Source: Flavobacterium sp. SLB02 | GTDB taxonomy: Bacteria > Bacteroidota > Bacteroidia > Flavobacteriales > Flavobacteriaceae | NCBI RefSeq assembly: GCF_009664855.1 | Contig: NZ_CP045928.1 | Coordinates: forward strand, 3,877,195 to 3,941,194 | Direction: 5' to 3' | Length of the DNA stretch: 64,000 bases | Part shown: one piece after another, positions 45,551 through 54,433 of the stretch | Layout: each line of letters opens with the position of its first letter | Position numbering within the stretch: the stretch's first letter is position 1 | The notes under the pieces: generated by a model | Told to the model about the DNA's origin: nothing | The model's input: the letters and a program-made list of their open reading frames with translations, nothing else | The model's database searches: none | Position numbers and translations under genes: made by a program

Positions 45551-45658
45551 GTGCTCCTGACCTGATAGAAGTGGAAATCATTTTGCGTGGGGCTTCCATG
45601 CAAAAGATTACTTTGCCGGTTCGCTGTTGCTCGCCCAGAACAGATACCAGGAAATAGG
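45551..45658 (-). repeat. Dispersed hairpin element, minus orientation
   Basis: On the minus strand it starts CCTATTTCCTGGTATCTGTT and contains the hairpin arms AATCTTTTGC and GCAAAATGATT (45576-45609), then TCCACTTCTATCAGG. It is homologous along its length to the element at 53338-53450. A short frame runs through both copies in the same register. It fills most of the spacer between lrp and the megL-like start (45361-45717), in which there is no gene. Confidence 0.75.
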
Positions 45659-45717
45659 TCCTGAAAATTGCAATGATAATGATAAAAAACAATAAAATAT
45701 CAACTCAACAAACTATT

Positions 45718-46920
45718 ATGGAAAATTTTAACCCGGCAGACAAAATTCAGGATCTGCAATACTTTGGCGAATTTGGAGGGGTGAATCCTTCTATATCTGA
45801 TTCTTCGACTTATACTTTTCTTTCGGCCAAAACCATGTTCGATACTTTTGAGGGGAATATGGAAGGATGTTATTTGTATTCTCGCCATTCCTCGCCGAGT
45901 AACTTATATCTGGATCAGGCTTTGGCAGCAATGGAAGGCACCGAAACGGCAAATGTTTCAGCCTCAGGGATGGGCGCGATCACCCCTACTCTATTACAGC
46001 TTTGTGGTGCGGGAGATCACATCGTATCGAGCAGAACAATTTATGGTGGGACGTATGCTTTTTTAAAGAATTTCACGCCTCGCTTCGGGATTGAAACGAG
46101 TTTTGTAGACATCACAAAACTCGATGTTGTAGAAGCTGCAATTAGTACAAAAACTAAAGTTTTGTATTGCGAGACTGTTAGTAATCCGTTACTCGAAGTG
46201 GCTGACATTGCCGGCTTGGCAAAGATTGCTAAAAAGCATAATTTGAAACTGGTGGTCGATAACACCTTCTCGCCATTGTCTGTTTCTCCTGCTAAATTAG
46301 GAGCGGATATTGTCATTCACAGTTTGACCAAATACATTAACGGAAGTAGCGATACAGTTGGTGGGGTGACTTGCGCATCAAAGGAATTTATCAATTCACT
46401 TAAAAATGTAAATTCCGGAGCAAGTATGCTTCTGGGACCAACTATGGATAGTTTACGATCGGCCTCTGTGATGAAAAATCTGCGCACCCTTCATATCCGT
46501 ATCAAACAGCACAGTCATAACGCGCATGTTCTGGCGGATAAATTCGAAAAAGACGGACTTAAAACGGTTTATCCGGGATTAAAAAGTCATCCAAGCCATG
46601 AATTATACAAAACGATGATTAATCCCGAGTATGGTTTTGGAGGAATGATGACAATTGATGTTGGTACTTTGGCTAAAGCCAATGAATTAATGGAATTAAT
46701 GCAAGCCAGAAACCTAGGTTATCTCGCGGTCAGTTTAGGTTTTTATAAAACACTATTCAGCGCGCCTGGAACCTCGACCTCTAGTGAGATTCCTCTAGAG
46801 GAACAACATGAAATGGGATTAACCGATGGCTTGATTCGTTTTTCAATTGGGCTGGATAACGATATTGAACGTACATATGAAATGATGAAGGCCTGTATGG
46901 TGGAGCTTGGGGTTTTATAG
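45718..46920 (+). CDS. Cys/Met-metabolism PLP enzyme (methionine gamma-lyase-like)
   Basis: I use the ATG at 45718 (MENFNPADKIQDLQYFGEFG), giving 400 residues; an earlier start would add 15 residues with no conservation. The trans-sulphuration family signature is HSLTKYINGSSDTVGGV, with PLP lysine near residue 202. YSRHSSPSNLYLDQALAAME and SASGMGAI are substrate-pocket and phosphate-binding segments. It may release methanethiol from methionine, or act as a cystathionine gamma-lyase or synthase. Divergent from lrp, from which it is separated by a repeat element. Confidence 0.85.
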   Translation: MENFNPADKIQDLQYFGEFGGVNPSISDSSTYTFLSAKTMFDTFEGNMEGCYLYSRHSSPSNLYLDQALAAMEGTETANVSASGMGAITPTLLQLCGAGDHIVSSRTIYGGTYAFLKNFTPRFGIETSFVDITKLDVVEAAISTKTKVLYCETVSNPLLEVADIAGLAKIAKKHNLKLVVDNTFSPLSVSPAKLGADIVIHSLTKYINGSSDTVGGVTCASKEFINSLKNVNSGASMLLGPTMDSLRSASVMKNLRTLHIRIKQHSHNAHVLADKFEKDGLKTVYPGLKSHPSHELYKTMINPEYGFGGMMTIDVGTLAKANELMELMQARNLGYLAVSLGFYKTLFSAPGTSTSSEIPLEEQHEMGLTDGLIRFSIGLDNDIERTYEMMKACMVELGVL

Positions 46921-46924
46921 GGGG

Positions 46925-47045
46925 GATTTCGCAGAGATTTACCAAGATTATTTCATGTAGATTTTATTTAGTTAAAAAATCAAAAATTAAATTTGATTTA
47001 ATCTGCATAATGCTGCGTGAAAAAAATATTTTTTAATCCATTATC
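46925..47045. repeat. Degenerate intergenic repeat
   Basis: GCAGAGATTTACCAAGATT, AATTTGATTTAATCTGC and TTTTTTAATCC are fragments of the GCCACAGATT family found elsewhere in the window. Confidence 0.4.
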
Positions 47046-47060
47046 GGCAATGAAAAATAA

Positions 47061-47098
47061 GAGCCGTTCTGAGAATTACTTTTCAGAACGGCTTTTTC
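47061..47098. terminator. Bidirectional terminator
   Basis: GCCGTTCTGA at 47063-47072 pairs perfectly with TCAGAACGGC at 47083-47092 between converging genes, followed by a T-run on the plus strand. Confidence 0.9.
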
Positions 47099-47118
47099 TA
47101 TTTGTACTTTACAAGCAT

Positions 47119-49053
47119 CTATGCTTCTGCAGGAAAATTAAGTTTACTGTTTTTTCTACTGTAGGTAAAGTAAATCACAAGCCCGATGAGCAACCAGATG
47201 GTGAAATAAATCCAGTTCCAAACACTTAGCTCAGCCATCATGTAAAGACAACATATAAGCCCTAAAAGGGGAATTAAAGACAAGTTTTTTCTGAATGCCC
47301 AAACGGCTAATCCTACCAAAACAAATAAGAAAATCCACATTGGGATTTTGTGTTTAAATAAACTAAAACCTGATTCATACTTTAAAGAATCCTTAATGGG
47401 CAATCCTTTTACAACCTGAGCATATTTGGCATCGTTGTCCTGATACTGACTCAATAAATGTTCTAAATCGGTCGTTTTTGCAGTTTTATTATCTATATCG
47501 ATACTTTGTAAATAATTGAAAACTTTTGCTGATTGTTCTTTATCCAAAGAGGTAATAATTGTGGTTGCGTCGTTTGTTTGCGCATCATTATTAATAAAAG
47601 CCATTGTAGCTTTACTGTTAAATGCGAAAGCATAATACAATCCGGCGATCATTAAAACAGGCAAAATAAATTTTGAATTGATATAAGGTGTTTTGAATTT
47701 ACCTCTTGGAATCTCTGGTTTGTTTTGTAAAACCAAAACTCCTGCGCAAACCAGTACAAAGGCAAATAATGTCCCAATACTACATAAATCGGTAACCATG
47801 GTAAGATTCAAAAACAAGGCCGGTACTGCCACTACAAAACCAGTTACAATTGTTGCAAATGATGGTGTTTTGAATTTTGGGTGCACGGTAGAGAATTTCT
47901 TTGGCAATAAACCATCACGGCTCATACTCATCCAGATACGAGGCTGCCCCATCTGAAAAACCAAAAGAACGCTCGCCATAGCCACTACAGCACTAACGGC
48001 TATAATTCCTGACATCCATTTTAGGTTTAGTTTATCGAAAACAAACGCCAGAGGATCTCCAACATTTAATTCGTTATAGCGTACCATTCCGGTTAAAACC
48101 AGAGCAATAGCAATATATAAGATCGTACAAATAATGATCGCCCACATCATACCACGTGGTAAATCACGTTGCGGATTTTTACATTCTTCGGCAGTTGTTG
48201 AAATAGCATCAAAACCAATATAAGCAAAGAAAACAGCCGAAACTCCTTTTAAAACTCCACTTACTCCATTTGGCGCAAAAGGATCCCAATTGGCTGTATC
48301 TACATAAAACACACCAACGGCAATTACTAAAAGTACTATGCAAAGCTTTACAATCACCATTAAGTTACTCGCGTTACGAGATTCCTTCATACCTCTATAG
48401 ACCAAGGCTGTAATTAAAACAATGATAAACAATGCTGGTAAATCAGCCACGAAATGAAAAGAACCAATAGTTGGCGCTGTTCTCCAGGCAGTATGGGCTG
48501 TCTGTAATGAAGCGCTTAAATTATCAAAAGATTTCCCGCTTTGCATCAGAGCTTCTGCATCTGTAAAACCAGTTGAAGCCGTGAGATAATCCATCTGTAT
48601 CCATTGCGGGAGATGAATTCCCCCACTCTGGAGAAGTCCGGTAAAATAATCACTCCACGATATGGCGACCGTTATATTTCCCACGGCATATTCCATGATT
48701 AGAGCCCAGCCAATTATCCATGCGATTAATTCTCCAAAAGCAACATATGAGTAGGTATAGGCACTTCCTGAAACAGGAACCATTGAGGCGAATTCAGCGT
48801 ATGCAAAAGCCGCAAAACTACAGGCCAACGCAGTAAATAAAAATAAAAAGATTACCGCCGGACCGCCATCTGCGCTGGCTTTTCCGATAGTACTAAAAAT
48901 TCCTGCCCCTACAATAGCAGCAATCCCAAAAGCAGTTAGATCTTTGGTCGTTAAATGTTTTCCTAATGCATTATGACCGTCTGCTTCGTTTTTTGCAACT
49001 TGTTTCAGAATATCTTGTACCGTTTTTTTTCGGAATAAACCTGATAATGCCAT
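47119..49053 (-). CDS. APC-superfamily amino-acid permease
   Basis: A 644-residue inner-membrane transporter of the cationic-amino-acid-transporter (CAT-like) type. The first helix has LTAFGIAAIVGAGIFSTIG, the hallmark glycine-rich loop. AVFFAYIGFDAISTTAEECK is the helix-6/7 signature and QPRIWMSMSRDGLLPKKF follows. There are about 14 membrane helices. A soluble insert of about 90 residues between helices 12 and 13 (KEQSAKVFNYLQSIDIDNKT) is unusual; it resembles nothing I know. The neighbouring Lrp and PLP enzyme suggest amino-acid uptake. Confidence 0.88.
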   Translation of the reverse strand: MALSGLFRKKTVQDILKQVAKNEADGHNALGKHLTTKDLTAFGIAAIVGAGIFSTIGKASADGGPAVIFLFLFTALACSFAAFAYAEFASMVPVSGSAYTYSYVAFGELIAWIIGWALIMEYAVGNITVAISWSDYFTGLLQSGGIHLPQWIQMDYLTASTGFTDAEALMQSGKSFDNLSASLQTAHTAWRTAPTIGSFHFVADLPALFIIVLITALVYRGMKESRNASNLMVIVKLCIVLLVIAVGVFYVDTANWDPFAPNGVSGVLKGVSAVFFAYIGFDAISTTAEECKNPQRDLPRGMMWAIIICTILYIAIALVLTGMVRYNELNVGDPLAFVFDKLNLKWMSGIIAVSAVVAMASVLLVFQMGQPRIWMSMSRDGLLPKKFSTVHPKFKTPSFATIVTGFVVAVPALFLNLTMVTDLCSIGTLFAFVLVCAGVLVLQNKPEIPRGKFKTPYINSKFILPVLMIAGLYYAFAFNSKATMAFINNDAQTNDATTIITSLDKEQSAKVFNYLQSIDIDNKTAKTTDLEHLLSQYQDNDAKYAQVVKGLPIKDSLKYESGFSLFKHKIPMWIFLFVLVGLAVWAFRKNLSLIPLLGLICCLYMMAELSVWNWIYFTIWLLIGLVIYFTYSRKNSKLNFPAEA

Positions 49054-49139
49054 ATATGGTTTTGCTTTTAAAATTAATTTAACTCGGTCTTTGCGGTTTT
49101 ATTTTGCAAATAATGCAAAAAATATCCTGATTTCAAATA

Positions 49140-49262
49140 TATAAAACCATTTTGTTTTATTGTGAATTATTTTTTTGCCAGAGATTAGAATCATTTAGGG
49201 AGCATATTTTAATTAATTTAATCTGCTAACCTCTGGCAAAAGTTTTACATCTTGGGGAACTC
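49140..49262. repeat. Degenerate intergenic repeat
   Basis: TTTTTTTGCCAGAGATTAGA, TTAATTTAATCTGC and CCTCTGGCAAAAG recur here. GCCAGAG and CTCTGGC are complementary ends of the fragment (49175-49238), so it may fold as one large hairpin. Confidence 0.45.
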
Positions 49263-49278
49263 TCTGCACTTAAACCTC

Positions 49279-52185
49279 TCACTTCAGAGAGCTTCTTAAA
49301 ATACTTACCGGATGCTGCGCTTCCCTGCTTGTACCGTCAAAAATTTGATGGCGGCAGCTGGTTCCCGCCGCGGCGATTTTTACGTTTTGGCCAGTAGCGC
49401 GAACCTTAGGAAATAGCGTATCTTCTCCCATTTGCATACTGACCTTGTAATGTTCTTTTTCATAACCAAAGGATCCCGCCATTCCACAACATCCCGAATT
49501 GTAAATAGTAACTGTATTATTGGTTGGTAAATTCAGCATTGCGAAAGTGGCTTCAACAGAACTCAATGATTTCTGATGGCAATGTCCGTGAATTTTGATC
49601 TCTTTTTTTTCTTCTGAGAAAGAATCCGGTTTTATTTTTCCCTCGATGATTTCTTTTTTAAAGAATTCTTCAATCGTAAAGGCGCTTTGAGCAACTTTTT
49701 CAGCCGCTTCTTTATTATCTGCCAAACGTAAATATTCGTCTCTAAAAGTCAAAATTGCCGAAGGTTCTATCCCAATTAAAGGCGCTTTTGCCGAAATTAG
49801 ATCTTTAAAAATATTGATATTGATATTGGCAATCTTCTTGGCTTCTTCCAGAAATCCTTTCGATAAATAGGTCCTTCCGCTTTCTTCATGGTTTACGACC
49901 AAAACTTGGTAACCTAATTTGGTCAATAGTTCGAAAGCATCAATCCCGATATTCACATCATAATAATTGGTAAATTCATCATTAAACAAGTACACTTGTC
50001 CATTAGGGAAATTATTTTGCTCTGGTTTATGATTCTCATACCATTTCTTGAAAGTCTTTCTCGCCAAAAGCGGTACTTGTCTTTGCGGCGCAATTCCCAT
50101 GCTTTTCTTTACAAGGGACTGATTGGAAATGAAATTGGTAATCAAGGGAAACTTACTTCCCATTTTATTTAGTTTTGCGTTATGGGCAAAAATCTTATTT
50201 CGGGTCGAGAACCCGTTTGCTTTTTGGTATTGGTATAGAAATTCCGCCTTTAGGGTTGCCACATCCACATTACTGGGACATTCACTCGCACAGGCTTTAC
50301 AGCTCACACACAACTCAAAAACTTCGTAAAGTTCTTTCTGGTCGAATTTATTTTCTTTCTCAGAATAGGTCAAATATTCACGCAAGGCATTGGCTCTGGC
50401 GCGCGTGGTTTCTTTTTCGTTTTTAGTGGCGCGATAACTAGGGCACATCGCTCCTCCTGCCGATGGCAATTTTCTGCAATCTCCCGATCCGTTGCATTTT
50501 TCGGCAGCACGCAAAATTCCTAAACTGTCTGAGAAATCCTGAAATGTTTTAATATCGGGCTCTACCCTTCCTGAAACCACACGATGGTTTTCATCCATTT
50601 TCAAGGCGTTTACAATCTTGCCAATATTGAAAACCGAATTCGGGTCAAAGGCCAATTTGATTCTTTTGAGCAATTCGTAATTAGTCTGACCAATCATAAA
50701 GGGAATAAATTCTCCGCGCACAATTCCATCCCCGTGTTCCCCACTCAACGAACCTCTGTATTTTTTGACCAAAATCGCCACATCGGTTGCAATGGTTCTA
50801 AAGAGTTTTAAGTCAGATGTTTTCTTCAAATTCAAAACCGGACGCAAATGCAGTTCTCCCGCTCCCGCGTGCGCGTAGTAAATGGCGCCTTGCCCGTGAC
50901 GCAGCATCATGGCTGAAAACTCCGCAATATAAGCCGGTAAATCACTCAATTCAACTGCTGTATCTTCTATAGAATCAGCTGCTTTATCATCCCCCACAAT
51001 ACTTCCTAAAAGTCCAAGGCCGGCTTTTCTAAGTTCATTTACTTTTTCAATATCCGCGCCGTAAATCTTTACAAGGGCATAACCAAAGTTGTTTTTCTCT
51101 AAATCAGCCACCAAAGCATTGGCTTGCCTTTCGGCATCTTGCGGATCGTGCGAGGCCACTTCAAACATCATAATCGCTTTTGGTTCTCCAACTAAAAAGA
51201 ATCTGTTCTTAATATGTTCGCGACTAGTTTTAGTACAATCTAAAATCGTATCATCAATCATCTCACAAGTATACAAATGATGCTTCATCGCTACCACAAC
51301 AGATTCCAGCGACTGCTGAATACTATGATAATGCGCCACGACCATAATATTATTGGCTGGCGGTAAATCATCAACTTTCAAGGTAATTTCGGTTGTAAAT
51401 ACTAAAGTCCCTTCGCTTCCGCAAAGTAATTTCCCAACATTTATTGTCGGTTCTGTTCCTGCAAATAAATCCGATTTCAGTAAAATATCAACCGCGTAAC
51501 CCGTATTTCGCCTGTGAATTTCCGGCTTTGGAAACTCTTTTATAATTTCGTCCTGCGTTGCTTTTAGAGAAAGTTCATCATAAAGACTTTTATATATTTT
51601 ATTTTCTAAAGTATCACCTTTGGTTTTCTCGATAAATTCAGCCGAAGTCAGTTCATTAAAAACTACCTGAGATCCATCGCTCAAAAGCCCTTTGATCTCT
51701 ACAATTTTATCGCGTGTAACACCATATCTGATCGATGTTGTCCCCGATGAATTATTCCCAACCATTCCCCCAATCATACAGCGGTTTGTAGTCGAAGTAT
51801 TAGGACCAAAAAATACACCGTGAGGTTTCAGAAATAAATTCAGTTCATCGCGAATCACACCGGGCTGAACCGTAACTGTTTTTTTTATTGGGTCAAAATT
51901 CAGGATTTTGGTAAAGTTTTTCGAAACATCCACTACAATTCCCTCACCAACTGTTTGTCCGGCAAGCGAAGTTCCCGCCGTTCTTGGCGTAATGGATAGA
52001 TGATGCTGGGCGGCAAACCTGATTAGTTTACTAATATCTTGAATCGTTTTAGGAACGGCAACAGCTTTGGGCCTTATACGGTATACCGAGGCATCGGTCG
52101 AATAAAGCGTTTTATGAAGATCATCATATAAAAGTGTGCCTTCGAGCGTACCGGCGAATTGCTCTAACTGAGATTGGGTCAACAT
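49279..52185 (-). CDS. FAD-linked oxidase / Fe-S fusion (YdiJ-like)
   Basis: At 968 residues this joins a GlcD-type FAD domain and a GlpC-type Fe-S domain. PRTAGTSLAGQTVGEG (about residue 62) and GMVGNNSSGTTSIRYGVTRD belong to the flavin domain. CNGSGDCRKLPSAGGAMCPSY and CVSCKACASECPSNVD ligate two 4Fe-4S clusters (about residues 565-665). HGHCHQKS and SGCCGMAGSFGYE form CCG motifs near the end. It resembles E. coli YdiJ, a D-2-hydroxyglutarate dehydrogenase. A minus -7 box lies at 52232-52239. Confidence 0.88.
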   Translation of the reverse strand: MLTQSQLEQFAGTLEGTLLYDDLHKTLYSTDASVYRIRPKAVAVPKTIQDISKLIRFAAQHHLSITPRTAGTSLAGQTVGEGIVVDVSKNFTKILNFDPIKKTVTVQPGVIRDELNLFLKPHGVFFGPNTSTTNRCMIGGMVGNNSSGTTSIRYGVTRDKIVEIKGLLSDGSQVVFNELTSAEFIEKTKGDTLENKIYKSLYDELSLKATQDEIIKEFPKPEIHRRNTGYAVDILLKSDLFAGTEPTINVGKLLCGSEGTLVFTTEITLKVDDLPPANNIMVVAHYHSIQQSLESVVVAMKHHLYTCEMIDDTILDCTKTSREHIKNRFFLVGEPKAIMMFEVASHDPQDAERQANALVADLEKNNFGYALVKIYGADIEKVNELRKAGLGLLGSIVGDDKAADSIEDTAVELSDLPAYIAEFSAMMLRHGQGAIYYAHAGAGELHLRPVLNLKKTSDLKLFRTIATDVAILVKKYRGSLSGEHGDGIVRGEFIPFMIGQTNYELLKRIKLAFDPNSVFNIGKIVNALKMDENHRVVSGRVEPDIKTFQDFSDSLGILRAAEKCNGSGDCRKLPSAGGAMCPSYRATKNEKETTRARANALREYLTYSEKENKFDQKELYEVFELCVSCKACASECPSNVDVATLKAEFLYQYQKANGFSTRNKIFAHNAKLNKMGSKFPLITNFISNQSLVKKSMGIAPQRQVPLLARKTFKKWYENHKPEQNNFPNGQVYLFNDEFTNYYDVNIGIDAFELLTKLGYQVLVVNHEESGRTYLSKGFLEEAKKIANININIFKDLISAKAPLIGIEPSAILTFRDEYLRLADNKEAAEKVAQSAFTIEEFFKKEIIEGKIKPDSFSEEKKEIKIHGHCHQKSLSSVEATFAMLNLPTNNTVTIYNSGCCGMAGSFGYEKEHYKVSMQMGEDTLFPKVRATGQNVKIAAAGTSCRHQIFDGTSREAQHPVSILRSSLK

Positions 52186-52231
52186 GTAAATGGTGCGTTT
52201 TAAAAAAATATTTCCTCAAAAACTGAGACAA

Positions 52232-52239
52232 CAAATATA
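52232..52239 (-). promoter_or_regulatory. Putative -7 box for the FAD/Fe-S oxidase
   Basis: TATATTTG on the minus strand, 47 nt upstream of the start at 52185, is an exact match to the consensus. Confidence 0.5.
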
Positions 52240-52385
52240 AATATATAGCATGGTAAAATGGTACAAATTGGCAATTTAGTAATCACCTCCCTTGTATTTT
52301 ATAAAATTAAAGCCTAATGCTGTAAAACGCCGAAATACCCAAATCACTAATTTTAAGATTTTACATTTTTACGCCTTTTACAATT

Positions 52386-53195
52386 ATGGAAAATTTTCTG
52401 CAAGACGTCCTCAAACATTTAGAAACCTACTATTACAGCATTGTCGATTTAACTCCTAAATTTATTCTGGCCGTCGCCGTAATTCTGGTCTCCTGGTTTA
52501 TCGCCACCCGCGTAGGTATTTTTGCCGGAAATCGACTCAAGGTACGAATGCACGACCGACTTTTGGCCACTTTTATTGCGCGCCTGATAAAATCTGTCCT
52601 TATTATTATTGGCGTTCTGATCATGTTCAAGATTATTGGTCTTGACGGAATCGCGCAAAGTATGCTTGCCGGCGCCGGAATCTCGGCTTTCGTGATTGGT
52701 TTTGCCCTTAAGGATATTGGCGAGAATTTCCTTGCCGGAATTCTGCTCGCCTTCAAACGACCGTTTTCTATTGGCGATATTATCGAAAGCAATGGGGTAA
52801 AAGGCGAAGTCATTAACCTAAACCTTCGCGATACCGAAGTTAAAAGCGACTCGAAAATCATTTATATACCCAACGCACTTTTAATAAAAAACACCCTTAT
52901 CAATTACAACAGCGCCGGATTTCTCCTGCAGACTTTTACCGTAGGACTCGAATTTGGTTCTAATTATAATGAGGCCATCGCACTTGTAAAAGAAGTTCTA
53001 AAGCGCAACGACGAGGTAACCGACAAAGATCATAACGATTCGGCTATAATTACCGATGTCACCGCCGGCGTCGCTCAACTCAACATTCGCTACTGGGTAG
53101 AGACCGCCACCGCAACCAACAAAGCCGAAAACCGCTCCAAAATTATTTCTGAAGTGCTAAATGCTTTAAAAGAAAATGGATTTGTCTTGAAATAG
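52386..53195 (+). CDS. mscS: Small-conductance mechanosensitive channel
   Basis: A 269-residue MscS channel with three membrane helices. GLDGIAQSMLAGAGISAFVIG then FALKDIGENFLAGILLAFKR is the pore-lining helix and hinge. The following PFSIGDIIESNGVKGEVINL and IPNALLIKNTLINY make up the beta domain of the vestibule. It relieves turgor on osmotic downshift. Its base composition is GC-richer than the surrounding genes, perhaps because the sequence is strongly constrained. Confidence 0.93.
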   Translation: MENFLQDVLKHLETYYYSIVDLTPKFILAVAVILVSWFIATRVGIFAGNRLKVRMHDRLLATFIARLIKSVLIIIGVLIMFKIIGLDGIAQSMLAGAGISAFVIGFALKDIGENFLAGILLAFKRPFSIGDIIESNGVKGEVINLNLRDTEVKSDSKIIYIPNALLIKNTLINYNSAGFLLQTFTVGLEFGSNYNEAIALVKEVLKRNDEVTDKDHNDSAIITDVTAGVAQLNIRYWVETATATNKAENRSKIISEVLNALKENGFVLK

Positions 53196-53258
53196 TTTTT
53201 TTTTAAGGGCCGAAGGTTCAAAGTAGCAAAGGGACGGAGGTTTCTTCTCTACACGATT

Positions 53259-53282
53259 GTCATTCTGGGCGACGTCGAAGGC
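53259..53282 (+). repeat. Dispersed GAGCGAAGTC-type repeat
   Basis: GTCATTCTGGGCGACGTCGA is a further version of the short repeat at 5270 and 8527. Confidence 0.55.
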
Positions 53283-53337
53283 TTTTGAAAACAAAACTCA
53301 AACATCACCGAAAACGCAAAATTGGAATTTTAATTTT

Positions 53338-53450
53338 AGCTATTTCCTGCTATCCGTTCCACACAAGCGAAAGCGAACTGACAAAGTAATCTTTTGTATT
53401 GAACCCCATCACAAAAGGATTTCCACTTCTATCAAGGTTAGGGCTATTGG
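53338..53450 (+). repeat. Dispersed hairpin element, plus orientation
   Basis: AGCTATTTCCTGCTATCCGT leads to hairpin arms AATCTTTTGT (53388-53397) and ACAAAAGGATT (53411-53421), then TCCACTTCTATCAAGG. It is homologous to the element at 45551-45658 (minus). The rest of 53196-53543 has no gene; a 78-codon frame over this region is not credible as a protein. Confidence 0.75.
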
Positions 53451-53543
53451 TTTTACAAGAAGTTTTGTTGTAAAATTAATTGACACGAAATAGTTATCCA
53501 GCAATGCCCTCATTCAACATTTACAATCCCTACTTACAGCACT

Positions 53544-53765
53544 TTAATTTGATTTGTTGACAGTGTAAATTCCGCCCACAAGTAAAATGACGCCCAGCCC
53601 TAAATAAAGGTATCCCTGTTGTTTACCGGATTCGTTTGACGCATTAATTTTTAGTCCTAATAAATTGATTTCTTTTGTATTATCAGCTATTTTGTTGACA
53701 CTTATATACCCCACACCGAGACTAATAATAATTAGAATTATACCTATTATTTTTGATGAATTCAT
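53544..53765 (-). CDS. Small two-helix membrane protein
   Basis: The ATG at 53765 gives 73 residues (MNSSKIIGIILIIISLGVGY...); 16 upstream residues are ruled out as unconserved-looking. Helices cover about residues 5-22 and 52-70, with a short loop containing KQQGYLYLGLG. I recognise this as a common small flavobacterial membrane protein of unknown role. Confidence 0.7.
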   Translation of the reverse strand: MNSSKIIGIILIIISLGVGYISVNKIADNTKEINLLGLKINASNESGKQQGYLYLGLGVILLVGGIYTVNKSN

Positions 53766-53939
53766 GTTTTTTGAATTTAATTGTTTCTCTAATTTAAGAA
53801 AAATATTTTTCAATCAGATTATAATATTCATTTTATCCTAATTGATTAGCGAAATATGGAGTAGTAAATCTATGTCTTCTTGTGGTGCTCGATTGCATCG
53901 AGGACTCTTTTTCATAAGAAGGTTTTATTATTTTGAAAT

Positions 53940-54293
53940 TTAAACACTCAATAAAGACAAATCTTCCCAGACATCTACATAATCTCCATTTTCAGCAATC
54001 AAAAGTCTGGTTCCTGTTGGCAAGCCTAAATAAGGAATTATCAACGGACAATAATCTTCTAAATGCTCTGCATGCATTGGTTTAAAAAAGTCATCATCTT
54101 CTAAATATTCTCCTGACCAGATATACCAGCCATTTGTACCTCCTTCAATAGGAAGTCGCAATGCGTGTATTGGCATTGTTTTACTTTTTTCTTTTATATC
54201 TAAAGTGATTCCAACTTTTAGATGCATTTCACAAGATTCAAATTTAAACTCATATTTATTACAAATATCTTGTTGAATTTTTATTAAATCCAT
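53940..54293 (-). CDS. Imm33-like immunity protein
   Basis: A 117-residue soluble protein. LRLPIEGGTNGWYIWSGEYL, then DDDFFKPMHAEHLEDYCPLI and LPTGTRLLIAENGDYVDVWE fit the Imm33 (DUF2185) group, an immunity protein of polymorphic toxin systems. No toxin gene is nearby. A TAATTTTG -7 box on the minus strand at 54313-54320 lies 20 nt upstream. Confidence 0.6.
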   Translation of the reverse strand: MDLIKIQQDICNKYEFKFESCEMHLKVGITLDIKEKSKTMPIHALRLPIEGGTNGWYIWSGEYLEDDDFFKPMHAEHLEDYCPLIIPYLGLPTGTRLLIAENGDYVDVWEDLSLLSV

Positions 54294-54433
54294 TTAGAAG
54301 TTCATTTTTTTTCAAAATTATCAATAAACCAACCTTAACAACCACGTATTTATACCTGATTATTTAAAAAGAAAACTGCTTAACAAATCGAAAATCTACT
54401 TAATAATTTAAATAAAGATGATTTGAAAAATCC

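Noticed and set aside
45501..45692. 63-codon frame on the minus strand
   Set aside because: It is the reading of the dispersed element 45551-45658. It is only interesting through its similarity to the 53338 copy and is reported as a finding, not as a gene.
47017..47229. 70-codon frame on the plus strand
   Set aside because: It crosses the terminator at 47061-47098 and runs antisense into the end of the permease gene.
53257..53493. 78-codon frame on the plus strand
   Set aside because: It runs straight through two dispersed repeats (53259 and 53338), so it is a product of the repeat sequence and not a gene.
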